This document shows positions 40,277-49,365 of a stretch of 60,065 bases of DNA, one piece after another (within the stretch, counting starts at the first letter, position 1; each line of letters starts with the position of its first letter). Both the position numbers and the translations under genes were made by a program. Source of the stretch: Lachnospiraceae bacterium. GTDB taxonomy: Bacteria; Bacillota; Clostridia; Lachnospirales; Lachnospiraceae. The stretch covers positions 1 through 60,065 of the forward strand of contig CAJTDD010000029.1 in assembly GCA_910574885.1 (NCBI GenBank). Reading direction: 5' to 3'. Under the pieces are notes generated by a model, which was not told the DNA's origin, did no database searches, and worked only from the letters and a program-made list of their open reading frames with translations.

Positions 40277-40669
40277 TTATCTCTTGCTAAACTGCGGAGC
40301 CCTACGCGCTGCCTTGAGACCGTATTTCTTACGCTCTTTCATACGTGGGTCACGTGTCAGGAATCCTGCTTTCTTGAGTACCGGCCTGTAATCTGCATCA
40401 GCCTGAAGAAGCGCCCTTGCGATACCATGACGGATCGCTCCTGCCTGTCCGGTATATCCGCCGCCCTTTACATTCACGATCACGTCGAACTTACCGTCTG
40501 TCTCTGTCGCAACCAATGGCTGGCGCACAACGACCTTCAATGTCTCTAATCCGAGATACTCGTCGATGTCTCTTTTATTTATCGTAACCTTACCTGTTCC
40601 TGGTACTAAATACACTCTTGCGATTGATTTTTTTCTTCTTCCTGTTCCGTAGAATCTTGCATTAGCCAC
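40277..40669 (-). CDS. rpsI: 30S ribosomal protein S9
   Basis: 130 residues, full length, ending in the conserved [14 protein letters not shown] tail. [21 protein letters not shown] at the N-terminus and [20 protein letters not shown] are invariant S9 motifs. Part of the rplM-rpsI operon. Its last three codons and stop coincide with the phage attachment core, so the gene stays intact after integration. Confidence 0.98.
   Translation of the reverse strand: MANARFYGTGRRKKSIARVYLVPGTGKVTINKRDIDEYLGLETLKVVVRQPLVATETDGKFDVIVNVKGGGYTGQAGAIRHGIARALLQADADYRPVLKKAGFLTRDPRMKERKKYGLKAARRAPQFSKR
40278..40287. other. Candidate attR core at the rpsI 3' end
   Basis: TATCTCTTGC, the reverse complement of the AGC AAG AGA TA(A) end of rpsI, also present at attL (91-100). 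At attL the next base would make the stop TAG, so integration would replace the host TAG stop by the phage TAA without changing S9. Confidence 0.5.
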
Positions 40670-40695
40670 TTTAATATCCTCCTCTCAACCTTCTC

Positions 40696-41124
40696 TTACA
40701 GTTTCAGTTCAACCGGTTTCTGAGCCTGCTGCTTATGCTCTGGTCCGGCGTACACATGAAGTTTCTTAATCATAGCTCTTCCCAAAGGTCCTTTCGGAAG
40801 CATACCCTTAACAGCAAGTTCAATCACTTTCTCTGGCTTCTTGTCCATCATCTCTGCCAGTGTAGTCTCCTTCATGCCTCCTACATAGTCAGAATGGTGG
40901 TAATAAACCTTCTGCTCCATCTTCTTGCCTGTTACTTTTATCTTCTCGGCATTGACAATCACTACATAGTCACCGGTATCAATGTGCGGAGTGAATTCCG
41001 GCTTGTTCTTACCTCTTAAAATCTTAGCTACTTCTGATGTGAGACGACCTAACGTACATCCCGCAGCATCAACTACATACCATTTTCTTTCAATCTTATC
41101 TGGATTCGCCATATAAGTTTTCAT
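40696..41124 (-). CDS. rplM: 50S ribosomal protein L13
   Basis: 142 residues, full length. Conserved [38 protein letters not shown] and [20 protein letters not shown] motifs. Begins the L13-S9 operon, followed by rpsI after 26 bp. Confidence 0.98.
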   Translation of the reverse strand: MKTYMANPDKIERKWYVVDAAGCTLGRLTSEVAKILRGKNKPEFTPHIDTGDYVVIVNAEKIKVTGKKMEQKVYYHHSDYVGGMKETTLAEMMDKKPEKVIELAVKGMLPKGPLGRAMIKKLHVYAGPEHKQQAQKPVELKL

Positions 41125-41269
41125 CGGTCTACCTCCTGTGAAACATTAACATATTCATGATAATCATACACGCAGCAATCTGCGAAAGGCAGTTCTTACG
41201 CATATTATGGTATCGAAATCAATAAGGCTCCGGGGCTTTGGTTCCTCACTGTTTCTCTTTTTGTCATAC
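41125..41269 (-). promoter_or_regulatory. Long 5' leader of rplM (L13-leader-like)
   Basis: The promoter places the start ~145 nt before rplM. The leader contains stems (for example GCAG..CTGC near 41176-41195) and AGGAGG just before the ATG. Firmicutes often carry an autoregulatory L13 leader here; I could not confirm the conserved fold by eye. Confidence 0.4.
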
Positions 41270-41275
41270 TTTTAA

Positions 41276-41304
41276 ATTATATTATACGGCGCCGTGCGTG
41301 TCAA
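41276..41304 (-). promoter_or_regulatory. Promoter of the rplM-rpsI operon
   Basis: Minus strand TTGACA (41304-41299), 17-bp spacer, TATAAT (41281-41276): both hexamers perfect. Confidence 0.85.
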
Positions 41305-41332
41305 CCATTTTCTTCTATTTTTCCAGTAGATT

Positions 41333-42232
41333 TTATCCCAGATTCTTCTCAAAATGCTGGTAATCAATCGGGTCTGTCCAGTCGCCGCCCCAAGTAAAGC
41401 CGTATTTCGCAAATATCTGATAACAGATATCCTCATGCCCAATCATATGCGGTTCACCGTTCGCCCTGTCGATATAGCGTTCCATGTCCGTATAGATTTC
41501 CCGGAAACTTCCGTCTTCGTTATATGCTACGCATGGATTCTGCAGGGGATTGATGTCAATCGCATATCCCATGGCATGGTTCGACAACTGGTCTGTCCCG
41601 GCAATGTTCCTGTAGAAAAATGCAGACGTATTGTTATTCTCGATGGAATTCCTGTCAGTTGAAGCGCCGTTATCCTCCGCCGTCCAGAACCGGTCTACCA
41701 AGAGCATAGACTGTATCTCATACTCCTGCTCATACAATTCCCGGAAAATATTCCTTACATCCTCCGCAATATTGACATTTACAATCAGCTCTCCGACCTG
41801 TACCTCATGATTGTAGTTAAAATGAAGGACTTTGAGGTAACGCAGCTGCTCTCTGGCAATGCTTTCATTATCCACAAAGGACATTCCATAAATGAACTGG
41901 AATATGTCGTCGCTGATTTCATTCGCCACAAAATACTGGTCGAGCATCCCTGGGTCTACCTGCGCCCTGTCTACAACCGTACCGGCTTGCATGTCCGTAA
42001 TTGCCTGCATGGCAGTGGGATTATCCACAGACGAATCTGTTCCGGCCGCCTGTTCCGTATCGGTCGTGCTCTTTGCATCGTCTTTTTCTTTGTCAGTGTC
42101 CTTCATTTTGAAAAAAATCACGGCTGCAAGCACGATAATTAGAACAATTAGTATAATTACCATAATACGTGTGATGACATGTAACCTTTTTTCCAATCTT
42201 TCTCGCCTCCTAATCATCCTTATATATGGCAA
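41333..42232 (-). CDS. Membrane-anchored M15 family D,D-carboxypeptidase (VanY-like)
   Basis: 299 residues. TM anchor at ~19-43 (ITRIMVIILIVLIIVLAAVI), a Thr/Asp-rich linker, then the M15 fold: SNHAMGYAIDINPLQNP (zinc His and Asp) and DYQHFE (third ligand). The latter half is the M15 'VanY/L-Ala-D-Glu' catalytic layout; it trims peptidoglycan peptides outside the cell. Ends 49 bp before tyrS in the same direction. Confidence 0.8.
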   Translation of the reverse strand: MPYIRMIRRRERLEKRLHVITRIMVIILIVLIIVLAAVIFFKMKDTDKEKDDAKSTTDTEQAAGTDSSVDNPTAMQAITDMQAGTVVDRAQVDPGMLDQYFVANEISDDIFQFIYGMSFVDNESIAREQLRYLKVLHFNYNHEVQVGELIVNVNIAEDVRNIFRELYEQEYEIQSMLLVDRFWTAEDNGASTDRNSIENNNTSAFFYRNIAGTDQLSNHAMGYAIDINPLQNPCVAYNEDGSFREIYTDMERYIDRANGEPHMIGHEDICYQIFAKYGFTWGGDWTDPIDYQHFEKNLG

Positions 42233-42280
42233 TATACTACAATTTTCGACTTTCCGCCACTAATATTTGGCAATTTTTCA

Positions 42281-43504
42281 TTATTTCATGACTACCTTAC
42301 GGAAATTCTTCTTTCCCTTTTTCAGAACAATTCCTTCCCCGGACAAATCTTCCGCCGTAAATTCTGCATGGATATCGCCAATCTTCTCCCCATCGACCGT
42401 CACGCCTCCCTGAGTCACTGCACGGCGGGCGTCGGATTTGCTGGAGACCAGGCCGGATGTCACCAGCATAGTCAGGATATCAATTTTTCCGTCTGCAAGA
42501 TCTGCCTCGGTAAGTTCGGCGCAAGGCATGTCTGCCGCCGCCCCCTGGCTGAACAGCGCCTTCGCCGCATCCATCGCTTTTTGGGCCTCTTCTTCACCGT
42601 GTACCATCTTGGTTAGTTCAAATGCAAGGATTTCTTTCGCCTGATTAAGCTGCGCACCTTCCCAGGAATCCATCTTATCGATTTCTTCAAGGGGAAGGAA
42701 GGTCAGCATACGGATACATTTTAAAACATCGGCGTCCGCTACATTTCTCCAGTACTGGTAGAACTCAAAGGGAGATGTCTTTTCCGGGTCAAGCCACACT
42801 GCGCCTTTCTGCGTCTTCCCCATCTTATTGCCCTCAGAATTCAAAAGCAGCGTAATCGTCATGGCGCATGCATTCTTGCCCAATTTCCGGCGAATCAGCT
42901 CTGTTCCTCCCAGCATGTTACTCCACTGGTCGTCGCCGCCGAACTGTAGGTTGCAGCCATATTTCTGGAACAGGGCATAAAAATCGTAGCTCTGCATAAT
43001 CATGTAGTTAAATTCCAGAAAGCTAAGCCCCCGTTCCATTCTTTGTTTGTAACATTCTGCAGTCAGCATCCGGTTCACACTGAAATGCGCTCCTACCTCC
43101 CGCAGTACCTCGATGTAATTCAAATCCTTCAGCCAATCAGCGTTATTGACCATCATGGCCTTTCCTTCTGAGAAATCAATAAAACGGCTCATCTGCCTTT
43201 TAAAACATTCACAGTTGTGCTGAATCGTCTCCTCCGTCATCATTTGACGCATATCCGTCCTTCCAGAGGGGTCTCCAACCATCGCCGTACCTCCTCCAAT
43301 CAGGGCAATCGGCTTATTTCCTGCCTCCTGCAAACGTTTCATAAGACATAACGCCATGAAATGCCCCACATGCAGGCTGTCTGCCGTCGGATCGAAACCG
43401 ATGTAAAATACAGCCTTTCCGTTATTAATCAAATCCCTGATTTCTTCCTCATCTGTAACCTGCGCAATCAATCCTCTTGCCTGCAATTCTTCATAAATTC
43501 CCAT
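42281..43504 (-). CDS. tyrS: Tyrosyl-tRNA synthetase
   Basis: 407 residues. Class I signatures HVGH (of [10 protein letters not shown]) and KMGKT (KMSKS loop), plus [11 protein letters not shown] and [10 protein letters not shown] for tyrosine/tRNA binding, and an S4 domain at the end ([20 protein letters not shown]). Charges tRNA-Tyr. Controlled by the T-box upstream. Confidence 0.98.
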   Translation of the reverse strand: MGIYEELQARGLIAQVTDEEEIRDLINNGKAVFYIGFDPTADSLHVGHFMALCLMKRLQEAGNKPIALIGGGTAMVGDPSGRTDMRQMMTEETIQHNCECFKRQMSRFIDFSEGKAMMVNNADWLKDLNYIEVLREVGAHFSVNRMLTAECYKQRMERGLSFLEFNYMIMQSYDFYALFQKYGCNLQFGGDDQWSNMLGGTELIRRKLGKNACAMTITLLLNSEGNKMGKTQKGAVWLDPEKTSPFEFYQYWRNVADADVLKCIRMLTFLPLEEIDKMDSWEGAQLNQAKEILAFELTKMVHGEEEAQKAMDAAKALFSQGAAADMPCAELTEADLADGKIDILTMLVTSGLVSSKSDARRAVTQGGVTVDGEKIGDIHAEFTAEDLSGEGIVLKKGKKNFRKVVMK

Positions 43505-43540
43505 AATTTCTTCTTCCTTTCTTTTTTATTGCCGGAAATA

Positions 43541-43924
43541 AAAAAACGTCCTTATCGCTTATCGATAAGGACGGATATACTATCTCCGTGGTACCACCTT
43601 GATTCACCGGCAGCTCACACTGCCCGCCTCTGTCAGTTGCGTATTCACAACCTTTGCACAGTAACGTGTGCGTCCCGTCACAGCCTACTCGCCTACACTT
43701 TCTTAATATCAAACCTGCTTTCTCTGCCTCTGAGAGACAAAAAAACGGTATTACAATGTATGCTTTCTGTGTGCAGCTCCAAGATGTATTCATAATCCAT
43801 TCCTTCATGCGCCTCTCATCCACCGGCGGCTTTCTGTATGGGTGTATGGGATTACTACTTCTTCTTTTCAAAGCCTTTGTTCTGTATGGGTCCTGCGGCA
43901 GGCTGAACTTTTGTCTGTCGCTTG
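43541..43924 (-). ncRNA. Tyr T-box leader of tyrS
   Basis: Stem I contains the specifier UAC (43788-43786, in GAATACATC), matching tRNA-Tyr. The T-box CCGTGGTACCACC (plus strand, 43586-43598; GGTGGTACCACGG in RNA) is intact, and a terminator CGTCCTTATC / GATAAGGACG with TTTTTTT follows at 43541-43573. Uncharged tRNA-Tyr would favour the antiterminator. The 126-residue ORF across this RNA is not a gene. Confidence 0.93.
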
Positions 43925-43930
43925 AATAAA

Positions 43931-43959
43931 ATCCTAACGTATTTGGAGCTTTTTGTCAA
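43931..43959 (-). promoter_or_regulatory. Promoter of the tyrS leader
   Basis: Minus strand TTGACA (43959-43954), 17-bp spacer, TAGGAT (43936-43931). Confidence 0.75.
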
Positions 43960-43977
43960 GGCAATTTTTGATTCCTA

Positions 43978-44006
43978 TTGACATTCCGTTCAAATCGTAG
44001 TATATT
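43978..44006 (+). promoter_or_regulatory. Promoter of the riboswitch-yccF unit
   Basis: TTGACA (43978-43983), 17-bp spacer, TATATT (44001-44006). Confidence 0.8.
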
Positions 44007-44012
44007 TTATAC

Positions 44013-44148
44013 AAGCAGATAAGGGGGAGTAGCCGAACACCATATAATTGGTGTATTTGAAAGCGTCACCCGATACCGAGAGGTATCCGTATCAAATGAG
44101 ATGTGCAAGACTTTTATCGTGGCAGATGTCATGATAAAAGTCTTTTTT
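44013..44148 (+). ncRNA. yybP-ykoY-like (Mn2+) riboswitch with terminator
   Basis: The RNA has AAGGGGGAGUAGC at 44021-44033, the loop segment GCGUCACCCG with the GAUACCGAGAGGUAUC helix, and GCAAGACUUUU at the 3' side. These are the conserved parts of the manganese-sensing yybP-ykoY aptamer (coaxial arms meeting at the L1/L3 loops). The terminator GACTTTTATC / GATAAAAGTC with six T (44109-44148) includes the P1 3' strand, so ligand binding should prevent termination. Confidence 0.75.
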
Positions 44149-44267
44149 ATTATTTCATGGCTTCACCGGCTTTTCTTTGACGGTGTATATGACGTCTGCC
44201 GCACCTGTCATATACTATCTATGACGGAAAATATCTGCGGCACACAAAGGAAAGGAGGAATGATACT

Positions 44268-44627
44268 ATGGGATGTCTGGGCAATCTACTCTGGTTTATC
44301 TTAGGAGGCTGCATAAGCGGCCTTAGCTGGGCGTTTGCAGGCTGCCTCTGGTGCGTCACCATAATTGGGATTCCAGTGGGAATGCAATGCTTTAAGCTTG
44401 CCGGCCTGTGTTTCTTCCCCTTCGGGAAGGAAGTTACTTACGGCGGAGGAACCGGCTCTTTCCTGCTGAACCTGATATGGCTTATGGTTTCCGGTTTCTG
44501 GCTTGCCGTAGAATCGGCGGCCATCGGAGTCTTACTCTGTATGACAGTAATCGGTATCCCCTTTGGCATGCAACAGTTCAAGCTCGCCAAGCTGGCTCTG
44601 ATGCCATTTGGCACCACAGTTTATTAA
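44268..44627 (+). CDS. yccF: YccF family inner-membrane protein
   Basis: 119 residues. Two copies of the YccF domain: NLLWFILGGCISGLSWAFAG / VTIIGIPVGMQCFKLAGLCF and NLIWLMVSGFWLAVESAAIG / MTVIGIPFGMQQFKLAKLAL. Four TM segments predicted. Molecular function of the family is unknown. It lies 120 bp after a manganese-type riboswitch, suggesting metal-related expression. Confidence 0.9.
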   Translation: MGCLGNLLWFILGGCISGLSWAFAGCLWCVTIIGIPVGMQCFKLAGLCFFPFGKEVTYGGGTGSFLLNLIWLMVSGFWLAVESAAIGVLLCMTVIGIPFGMQQFKLAKLALMPFGTTVY

Positions 44628-44676
44628 GCAACGATTTCAAAAAAGGAAAAGAAAACAAGAAAAGGAGAATGACACT

Positions 44677-44886
44677 ATGGAAAGACAACAATATGTATGC
44701 CCGAAATGCGGAAATATGCACTATGAAAGCGACCAGTTCCAGGCGACCGGCGGTAATTTTGCCAAAGTATTTGACATCCAGAATAAAAAATTTGCTACCG
44801 TCACCTGTACCCGCTGTGGTTTTACAGAATTGTACAAACGGATGAATTCTGACGGATGGGATATTATTGATTTTTTGATTGGATAA
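44677..44886 (+). CDS. Zinc-ribbon protein
   Basis: 69 residues from ATG after AAAAGGAGAATGACACT. CPKCGNMHYESDQFQATGGN and VTCTRCGFTELYKR form two CxxC knuckles, as in the small nucleic-acid-binding Zn-ribbon proteins of Firmicutes. Likely cotranscribed with yccF. Confidence 0.8.
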   Translation: MERQQYVCPKCGNMHYESDQFQATGGNFAKVFDIQNKKFATVTCTRCGFTELYKRMNSDGWDIIDFLIG

Positions 44887-44895
44887 CCGAAAGAC

Positions 44896-44935
44896 GAGGC
44901 CGGCTGGGAATCACTTATGATTCCCAGCCGGTCTC
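44896..44935. terminator. Strong bidirectional terminator
   Basis: An 18-bp stem (one mismatch) around loop CTTA, with GGCTGGGAATCA / TGATTCCCAGCC at its apex. It separates the plus-strand yccF unit from the converging minus-strand gene. Confidence 0.8.
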
Positions 44936-44958
44936 ATCTTTCGGTTCCATAAAGAATC

Positions 44959-45681
44959 CTAAGTACACTTGTAATATGGACAATGCTTCTTCAAACACTG
45001 CTGATTCTCTTCGGAAAAGCCGCACGTAATCTCCTCTGGCAGCTCCATCTCCACCCCCAGCTTCTCCTTCACGAACCCGGCCGCTTCTTTCGCCGCCGTA
45101 AAGGAATCCCGTTTGCAGCACCTGGGACCGCCAAGCCTAGCCACTGCGCCTAAGGCGCGGGAAGTCATCTCGTTGGAGAGACGCCAGGAATTGCCCGTAA
45201 GCGGCGTTGCCTTTGTAATGATGCTCATAAATATCCCGGTACTGACCGCAGCGCCGCAGCATCCCCACAGCCCGCATGCACCTCCCGGATATTCGCTTCC
45301 CCTGGCCCGCATCTCCTCCAAGGCTTCCTCAAACGCCTCCCTGCCGCCGCGCTCCTCGTATCCGCCGCAGTTCTTATACGCCGTAAGCAGCGCCGCGCCC
45401 ACCATGACATGGTGCTCCGGTCCATGCATATATATGTATGGATTCTCCATCAACTCCTGCATAATGGCAAGGGGATTTTTCTCTGTGCTGGTCCGGCACC
45501 CTTCCATAATGACCTCTATCCCCCGTCTGGCATGGCAATTGTCGCACACATAATGCCCGTCCTCACAGCTTGCATGGCTTTCAAATTCCTCATGGCACAT
45601 GACGCATTCCATCTTCTTCGCCTTCTCATAATATACGATCGGTTTGCCGCACACCAGACATGCCCCTACGTTTCTTGCCAT
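44959..45681 (-). CDS. DUF5714 cysteine-rich protein
   Basis: 240 residues from MARNVGACLVCGKPI, eight bases after GGAGG. N-terminal metal-binding region with CLVC, CVMC, CDNC and a His-rich part (ASCEDGHYVCDNCHARRG). The core GGACGLWGCCGAAVSTGIFM and PRCCKRDS are DUF5714 hallmarks, a domain found alone or joined to methyltransferases in anaerobes. Function unknown; possibly metal or Fe-S linked. Confidence 0.75.
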   Translation of the reverse strand: MARNVGACLVCGKPIVYYEKAKKMECVMCHEEFESHASCEDGHYVCDNCHARRGIEVIMEGCRTSTEKNPLAIMQELMENPYIYMHGPEHHVMVGAALLTAYKNCGGYEERGGREAFEEALEEMRARGSEYPGGACGLWGCCGAAVSTGIFMSIITKATPLTGNSWRLSNEMTSRALGAVARLGGPRCCKRDSFTAAKEAAGFVKEKLGVEMELPEEITCGFSEENQQCLKKHCPYYKCT

Positions 45682-45779
45682 ATTATCATCCTCCAAACTA
45701 CTTTCTTAAAATGCACACGGACTCTGTCCGGCAAGAGTACAAAGTCCGCCGCCCCAAAAAGGGGCAGGCATCGCATCCC

Positions 45780-46958
45780 CTACCGAATCTTCACACCGTC
45801 TTTCACCACGGCTTTCAGATTCAATTCCTCATCCAAGAGCACAACATTCCCCTTCTTCCCCGGCGCAAGAGAACCATATTCCCCATGGATTCCCAGACAT
45901 TTCGCCGGATTTGCGGTCGCGCATGCCACTGCCGTCTCAAGAGAAATCCCCATCTTTTGAACCACCGTCTTCATACATTCCATCAGGTTCGTAGCCGAGC
46001 CGGCCAGCGCGCCGTTAGATACAAGGGTCGCCCGTCCGTCTGCAACATTCACATCCAGTCCCCCAAGGGTATACTGTCCATCCGGCATCCCTGTGGCACG
46101 CATGCTGTCGCTGATCAGCACAATCCGTTCTGCACCCAGCATTTTAAATGCGGCACGCACTACAGAAGGATGGATATGGACTCCGTCGCAGATCATCTCC
46201 GCATTCACATGGGCGCTGTCTGAAACTGCCCCCACAACTCCTGGTTTTCTGTGGGTAAATGCCGGCATGGCATTGTACAGATGCACCGCATGGTCAGCCC
46301 CCGCCTCGAACGCCGCCATTGCCGTATCATAATCCGCATTGGTATGGGCAAGGGAAATATGCACCTTGCCCTTCATCTTCCGTATGAACTCCGCCGCATC
46401 CCTATTTCGCTCCGGCGCAATCCCTACGAACTTCACAAGCCCTTCTGAGGCATCCAGAAAACGCTGGCAGACGTCCGCATCACAGGAAATAATATTCCGC
46501 TCATCCTGCGCCCCCTTTTTCTCCTCGCTGATGAACGGGCCTTCCATATTCACGCCGACCAAGTCAGCCCCGCTATTTTGCCCTGTTGCCTTGCTGTTTA
46601 CTTCTGCCTTGTACTGCGCCGCAACCGACAGAATATCCTCCAATTCATTGACCGGAAGGGTCATCGTCGCCGGGGAAATGGCAGTCACGCCCACAGACGC
46701 CTCGTATTCTGCAATCTTTTCAATGGCTTCTTTCGTCCCGTCACAGAAATCATAGCCTTTGCATCCATGAAAATGCAGATCAATCAGGCCGGGAATGGCG
46801 TAACACCCTTCTCCGTCAATAACCGTCTCCTCCGAAGCCGCTCTATCCGCTCCAAGGCAAGCCGGGCCCGCCGCCTCAATCTTTCCCTCCCGGATGACGA
46901 TCTCTCCTTCTACAAATTCCTTCTCTTCTGTGTAGACCTTCACATTCTTAATAATCAT
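45780..46958 (-). CDS. nagA: N-acetylglucosamine-6-phosphate deacetylase
   Basis: 392 residues. Amidohydrolase motifs: LIDLHFHGCKGYD (HxH), MEGPFIS, SLAHTNADYDTAM, HLYNAMPAFTHRKPG and catalytic Asp in LISDSMRATGMPDG. Converts GlcNAc-6-P from the NanE step to GlcN-6-P. Last gene of the nan operon; nagB is not in the window. Confidence 0.95.
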   Translation of the reverse strand: MIIKNVKVYTEEKEFVEGEIVIREGKIEAAGPACLGADRAASEETVIDGEGCYAIPGLIDLHFHGCKGYDFCDGTKEAIEKIAEYEASVGVTAISPATMTLPVNELEDILSVAAQYKAEVNSKATGQNSGADLVGVNMEGPFISEEKKGAQDERNIISCDADVCQRFLDASEGLVKFVGIAPERNRDAAEFIRKMKGKVHISLAHTNADYDTAMAAFEAGADHAVHLYNAMPAFTHRKPGVVGAVSDSAHVNAEMICDGVHIHPSVVRAAFKMLGAERIVLISDSMRATGMPDGQYTLGGLDVNVADGRATLVSNGALAGSATNLMECMKTVVQKMGISLETAVACATANPAKCLGIHGEYGSLAPGKKGNVVLLDEELNLKAVVKDGVKIR

Positions 46959-46982
46959 AAACTTACCTCCATACGACGTTTC

Positions 46983-47837
46983 CTATTCCAACACCTGCCT
47001 GCGTCTTCCGCTCCCTTCCTCCAACGCCCGCAGCGTATTGTCATGCAGGATTTCTTTTGCAAACTTATCCTGTTCTACATAATAAGAATAAATAATATCA
47101 AGCATTACCAGAATCGGGAACTGGGGAGAAATGACATTCCCATGGTTCAGGTGCCTAAGGGAAGGAAGCAGTATGATTTCATCGCAGAATTCCTCAAAAA
47201 TCCCTTTGTTCTTAGCCGTCAAAAGTATGGTCTTCGCGCCTCTTCTGTGAGCCTCTTTCAGCAAATACAAAACATCCTCCTTCTCGCCGCTGATACTGAT
47301 ACCGAATACCAGGCTGTCCCTGTCCTGAAACACGGCCCGCATACGAATCAGATCTGCATCTTTAATGGAATCAATATCAACGCCGATTCTCATGAACCGG
47401 GATTCCATTTCTTCTGCCGTAAGCCCGGAACTGCCGATGCCGCACACGAAAACCCGGTTCGACTGGTTCAAATATCTGCCGATTCGCGCAATCTGCGTCT
47501 CGTCCACCAGATTATAAGTCTTGTTCAAAAGCTCCTGATATGCGTTCAAGACCATTCTCGTATTGCCCGTCATAGATTCCTGCTTCTCCACGAAAGTCTC
47601 CTCATACTGGTAGACGAACTCACGGTATCCCCGATACCCGCATTTCTTTGCGAAACGGGACAGCGAGGCTTCTGACACATACAAAAGTTCGGAAATGGAT
47701 TTTGCGGAAAAATCCATCCGCTTACGGTTCCGTATAAAGAAATCTGCAATCGTCTTCTCCACCAGTGTAAAATTATCATAATTCGACTCAATCATCGGTA
47801 CTACGGATTTAACATAATACTCCATCTGTGACTTCAT
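46983..47837 (-). CDS. RpiR/MurR-type regulator of sialic acid genes
   Basis: 284 residues. N-terminal HTH_6 (~20-80; MDFSAKSISELLYVSEASLS) and SIS phosphosugar-binding domain (~125-260; NRVFVCGIGSSGLTAEEMES). Family members sense ManNAc-6-P or GlcNAc-6-P. Located inside the nan operon, it probably controls the operon from the TGAAA/TTTCA palindrome at 52826. Confidence 0.88.
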   Translation of the reverse strand: MKSQMEYYVKSVVPMIESNYDNFTLVEKTIADFFIRNRKRMDFSAKSISELLYVSEASLSRFAKKCGYRGYREFVYQYEETFVEKQESMTGNTRMVLNAYQELLNKTYNLVDETQIARIGRYLNQSNRVFVCGIGSSGLTAEEMESRFMRIGVDIDSIKDADLIRMRAVFQDRDSLVFGISISGEKEDVLYLLKEAHRRGAKTILLTAKNKGIFEEFCDEIILLPSLRHLNHGNVISPQFPILVMLDIIYSYYVEQDKFAKEILHDNTLRALEEGSGRRRQVLE

Positions 47838-47852
47838 CCTTATTCTTTTCTT

Positions 47853-48746
47853 CTAATTGTCCTGTTCCTGCCGCTGCATGAAATGATAGAACGCCCCAAG
47901 CATGCCCGCATCGTTCCTGTGCTTTGCAAATGCAATCCTTGTCCGGGATGCGATACTTGCCACCAGATATTTCTCAACAGCCTTTTCTACCCTGCCTTTC
48001 AGATACTCCTCCTGCGCCATAATGCCTCCTCCCAGCACGACTATCTCAGGGTTCAGCACATAGCAGATATTGGCAATCCCCTGGCCCAGAACATCCGTCA
48101 TCTCGTCGATTGCCCGGATACAGAGCGCGTCGCCTTTCTGGGCATCCTGAAAGATACGGTAGCCGTTCCACCTCTCCGACGGCTCGTTCTTCCATTCCGC
48201 CACCTTCCTTGAAAGGATGCTTGCCGCCCCCAGCGTCTGGAAATCGCTGCCTGCCATATGCATGTAACCCACCTCGCACGCGCTGTTGCTGAAGCCATGG
48301 AACACTTTCCCGTCTATAATGGCGCATCCGCCAATGCCTGTCCCGATTGTCAGCATGAGGGAAGAAGAACTGCCCTTGGACGCGCCGGACACAGACTCCG
48401 CAAGTCCCGCGCAGTTGACGTCATTCTCCACCTCACAGGGAATCCCGAACCGGCTCTCCATGGTTTCTTTGAACCGGATTCCGGCATACTCAGGAATCAA
48501 TGGAGCGGCATAAAAAATCTCTCCCTTCTCGGTATCCACCATTCCCGCCGTTGAAATACAGATGCCGTCCACAGCCCCGGTCTCGCAATACCGTTCCACG
48601 ATTCCGACTGCTTTCGCCAGAATGGACATGCCGCCCTTATAGCTCTCTGTGCGCATTTCACTTCGACATACCAGTTCCCCGTCTCCGCTCAAGACCCCGT
48701 ATTTTATCGCCGTCCCGCCTATATCTATGCTTACATATCTCTTCAT
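47853..48746 (-). CDS. nanK: ROK family N-acetylmannosamine kinase
   Basis: 297 residues. ROK motifs SIDIGGTAIKYGVLSGDG (phosphate loop), VENDVNCAGLAE (catalytic Asp) and LTIGTGIGGCAI. The usual ROK zinc cluster CxCGxxGC is missing (here EVGYMHMAGSDFQTLGAAS), as in zinc-free NanK enzymes. Phosphorylates ManNAc to ManNAc-6-P in the pathway. Confidence 0.85.
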   Translation of the reverse strand: MKRYVSIDIGGTAIKYGVLSGDGELVCRSEMRTESYKGGMSILAKAVGIVERYCETGAVDGICISTAGMVDTEKGEIFYAAPLIPEYAGIRFKETMESRFGIPCEVENDVNCAGLAESVSGASKGSSSSLMLTIGTGIGGCAIIDGKVFHGFSNSACEVGYMHMAGSDFQTLGAASILSRKVAEWKNEPSERWNGYRIFQDAQKGDALCIRAIDEMTDVLGQGIANICYVLNPEIVVLGGGIMAQEEYLKGRVEKAVEKYLVASIASRTRIAFAKHRNDAGMLGAFYHFMQRQEQDN

Positions 48747-48808
48747 ATCTGTACCTCTTTATTATAATATATTCCCATCATTTCCGCAATCCATACAAAC
48801 GTCATACG

Positions 48809-48884
48809 CTGACCGGATGTGTGTTACTGTACACATCCGTGCTGTGAACGCCGTAGGTGTGAACAGTAACACACATCCGGTCAG
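48809..48884. repeat. Perfect 22-bp inverted repeat between nanQ and nanK
   Basis: Arms 48809-48830 and 48863-48884 are exact complements around a 32-nt loop. Part of the left arm (CGGATGTGT) can also pair with ACACATCCG at 48831-48839. No T-run follows on the minus strand, so this is not a plain terminator. Possibly an mRNA-stability or attenuation element. Confidence 0.85.
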
Positions 48885-48894
48885 ATTTCATTCA

Positions 48895-49344
48895 TTAAAT
48901 ACGCACTTTAAAAATCGCTTTCTTGATTTTCTCCGATTCTTCCACAGCAACCGCCGTACGGTGGGCGTCGCCTGGATAACAAATCAGGAAATCCCCTTTC
49001 CGCAGTATGACGGAACCGTTCTTCCCGCCCTCCATCGGCAGGAAATCATCCTCCGGCACATAGTCCTTTACATCCATATTCGGGAGGAAATTCATATCAA
49101 TCTGCTCTTCGCCCTCAAGCATCAGATGGATATCCAGATATTCCTTGTGTGCTTCCCAGAAACGTTCCTTGGCTGTCACCGTCTCGTATTCCACGATATT
49201 GACGAACAGCCGTTTTCCGTCTATTTCATGGCTTCCCTTCTCGTATTCGTCCAAATTATGCTCCTTTGCATACCGGAAGCACTCGAACACTCCGTCTTCC
49301 AGAAAGAAATATTCCTTGAGGTTCTGAATATTGCCGAATATCAT
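48895..49344 (-). CDS. nanQ: YhcH/YjgK/YiaL family protein (NanQ-like anomerase)
   Basis: 149 residues. Cupin-like DUF386 fold with LDIHLMLEGEEQIDMNF and ICYPGDAHRTAVAV, matching sialic-acid-linked YhcH, which speeds anomer opening. Follows the SSS transporter by 21 bp. Confidence 0.85.
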   Translation of the reverse strand: MIFGNIQNLKEYFFLEDGVFECFRYAKEHNLDEYEKGSHEIDGKRLFVNIVEYETVTAKERFWEAHKEYLDIHLMLEGEEQIDMNFLPNMDVKDYVPEDDFLPMEGGKNGSVILRKGDFLICYPGDAHRTAVAVEESEKIKKAIFKVRI

Positions 49345-49365
49345 ACTCTTTTCTCCTTTTCAACA

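Noticed and set aside
43491..43871. 126-residue minus-strand ORF upstream of tyrS
   Set aside because: It lies across the T-box leader (specifier, T-box sequence and terminator), so the frame is incidental.
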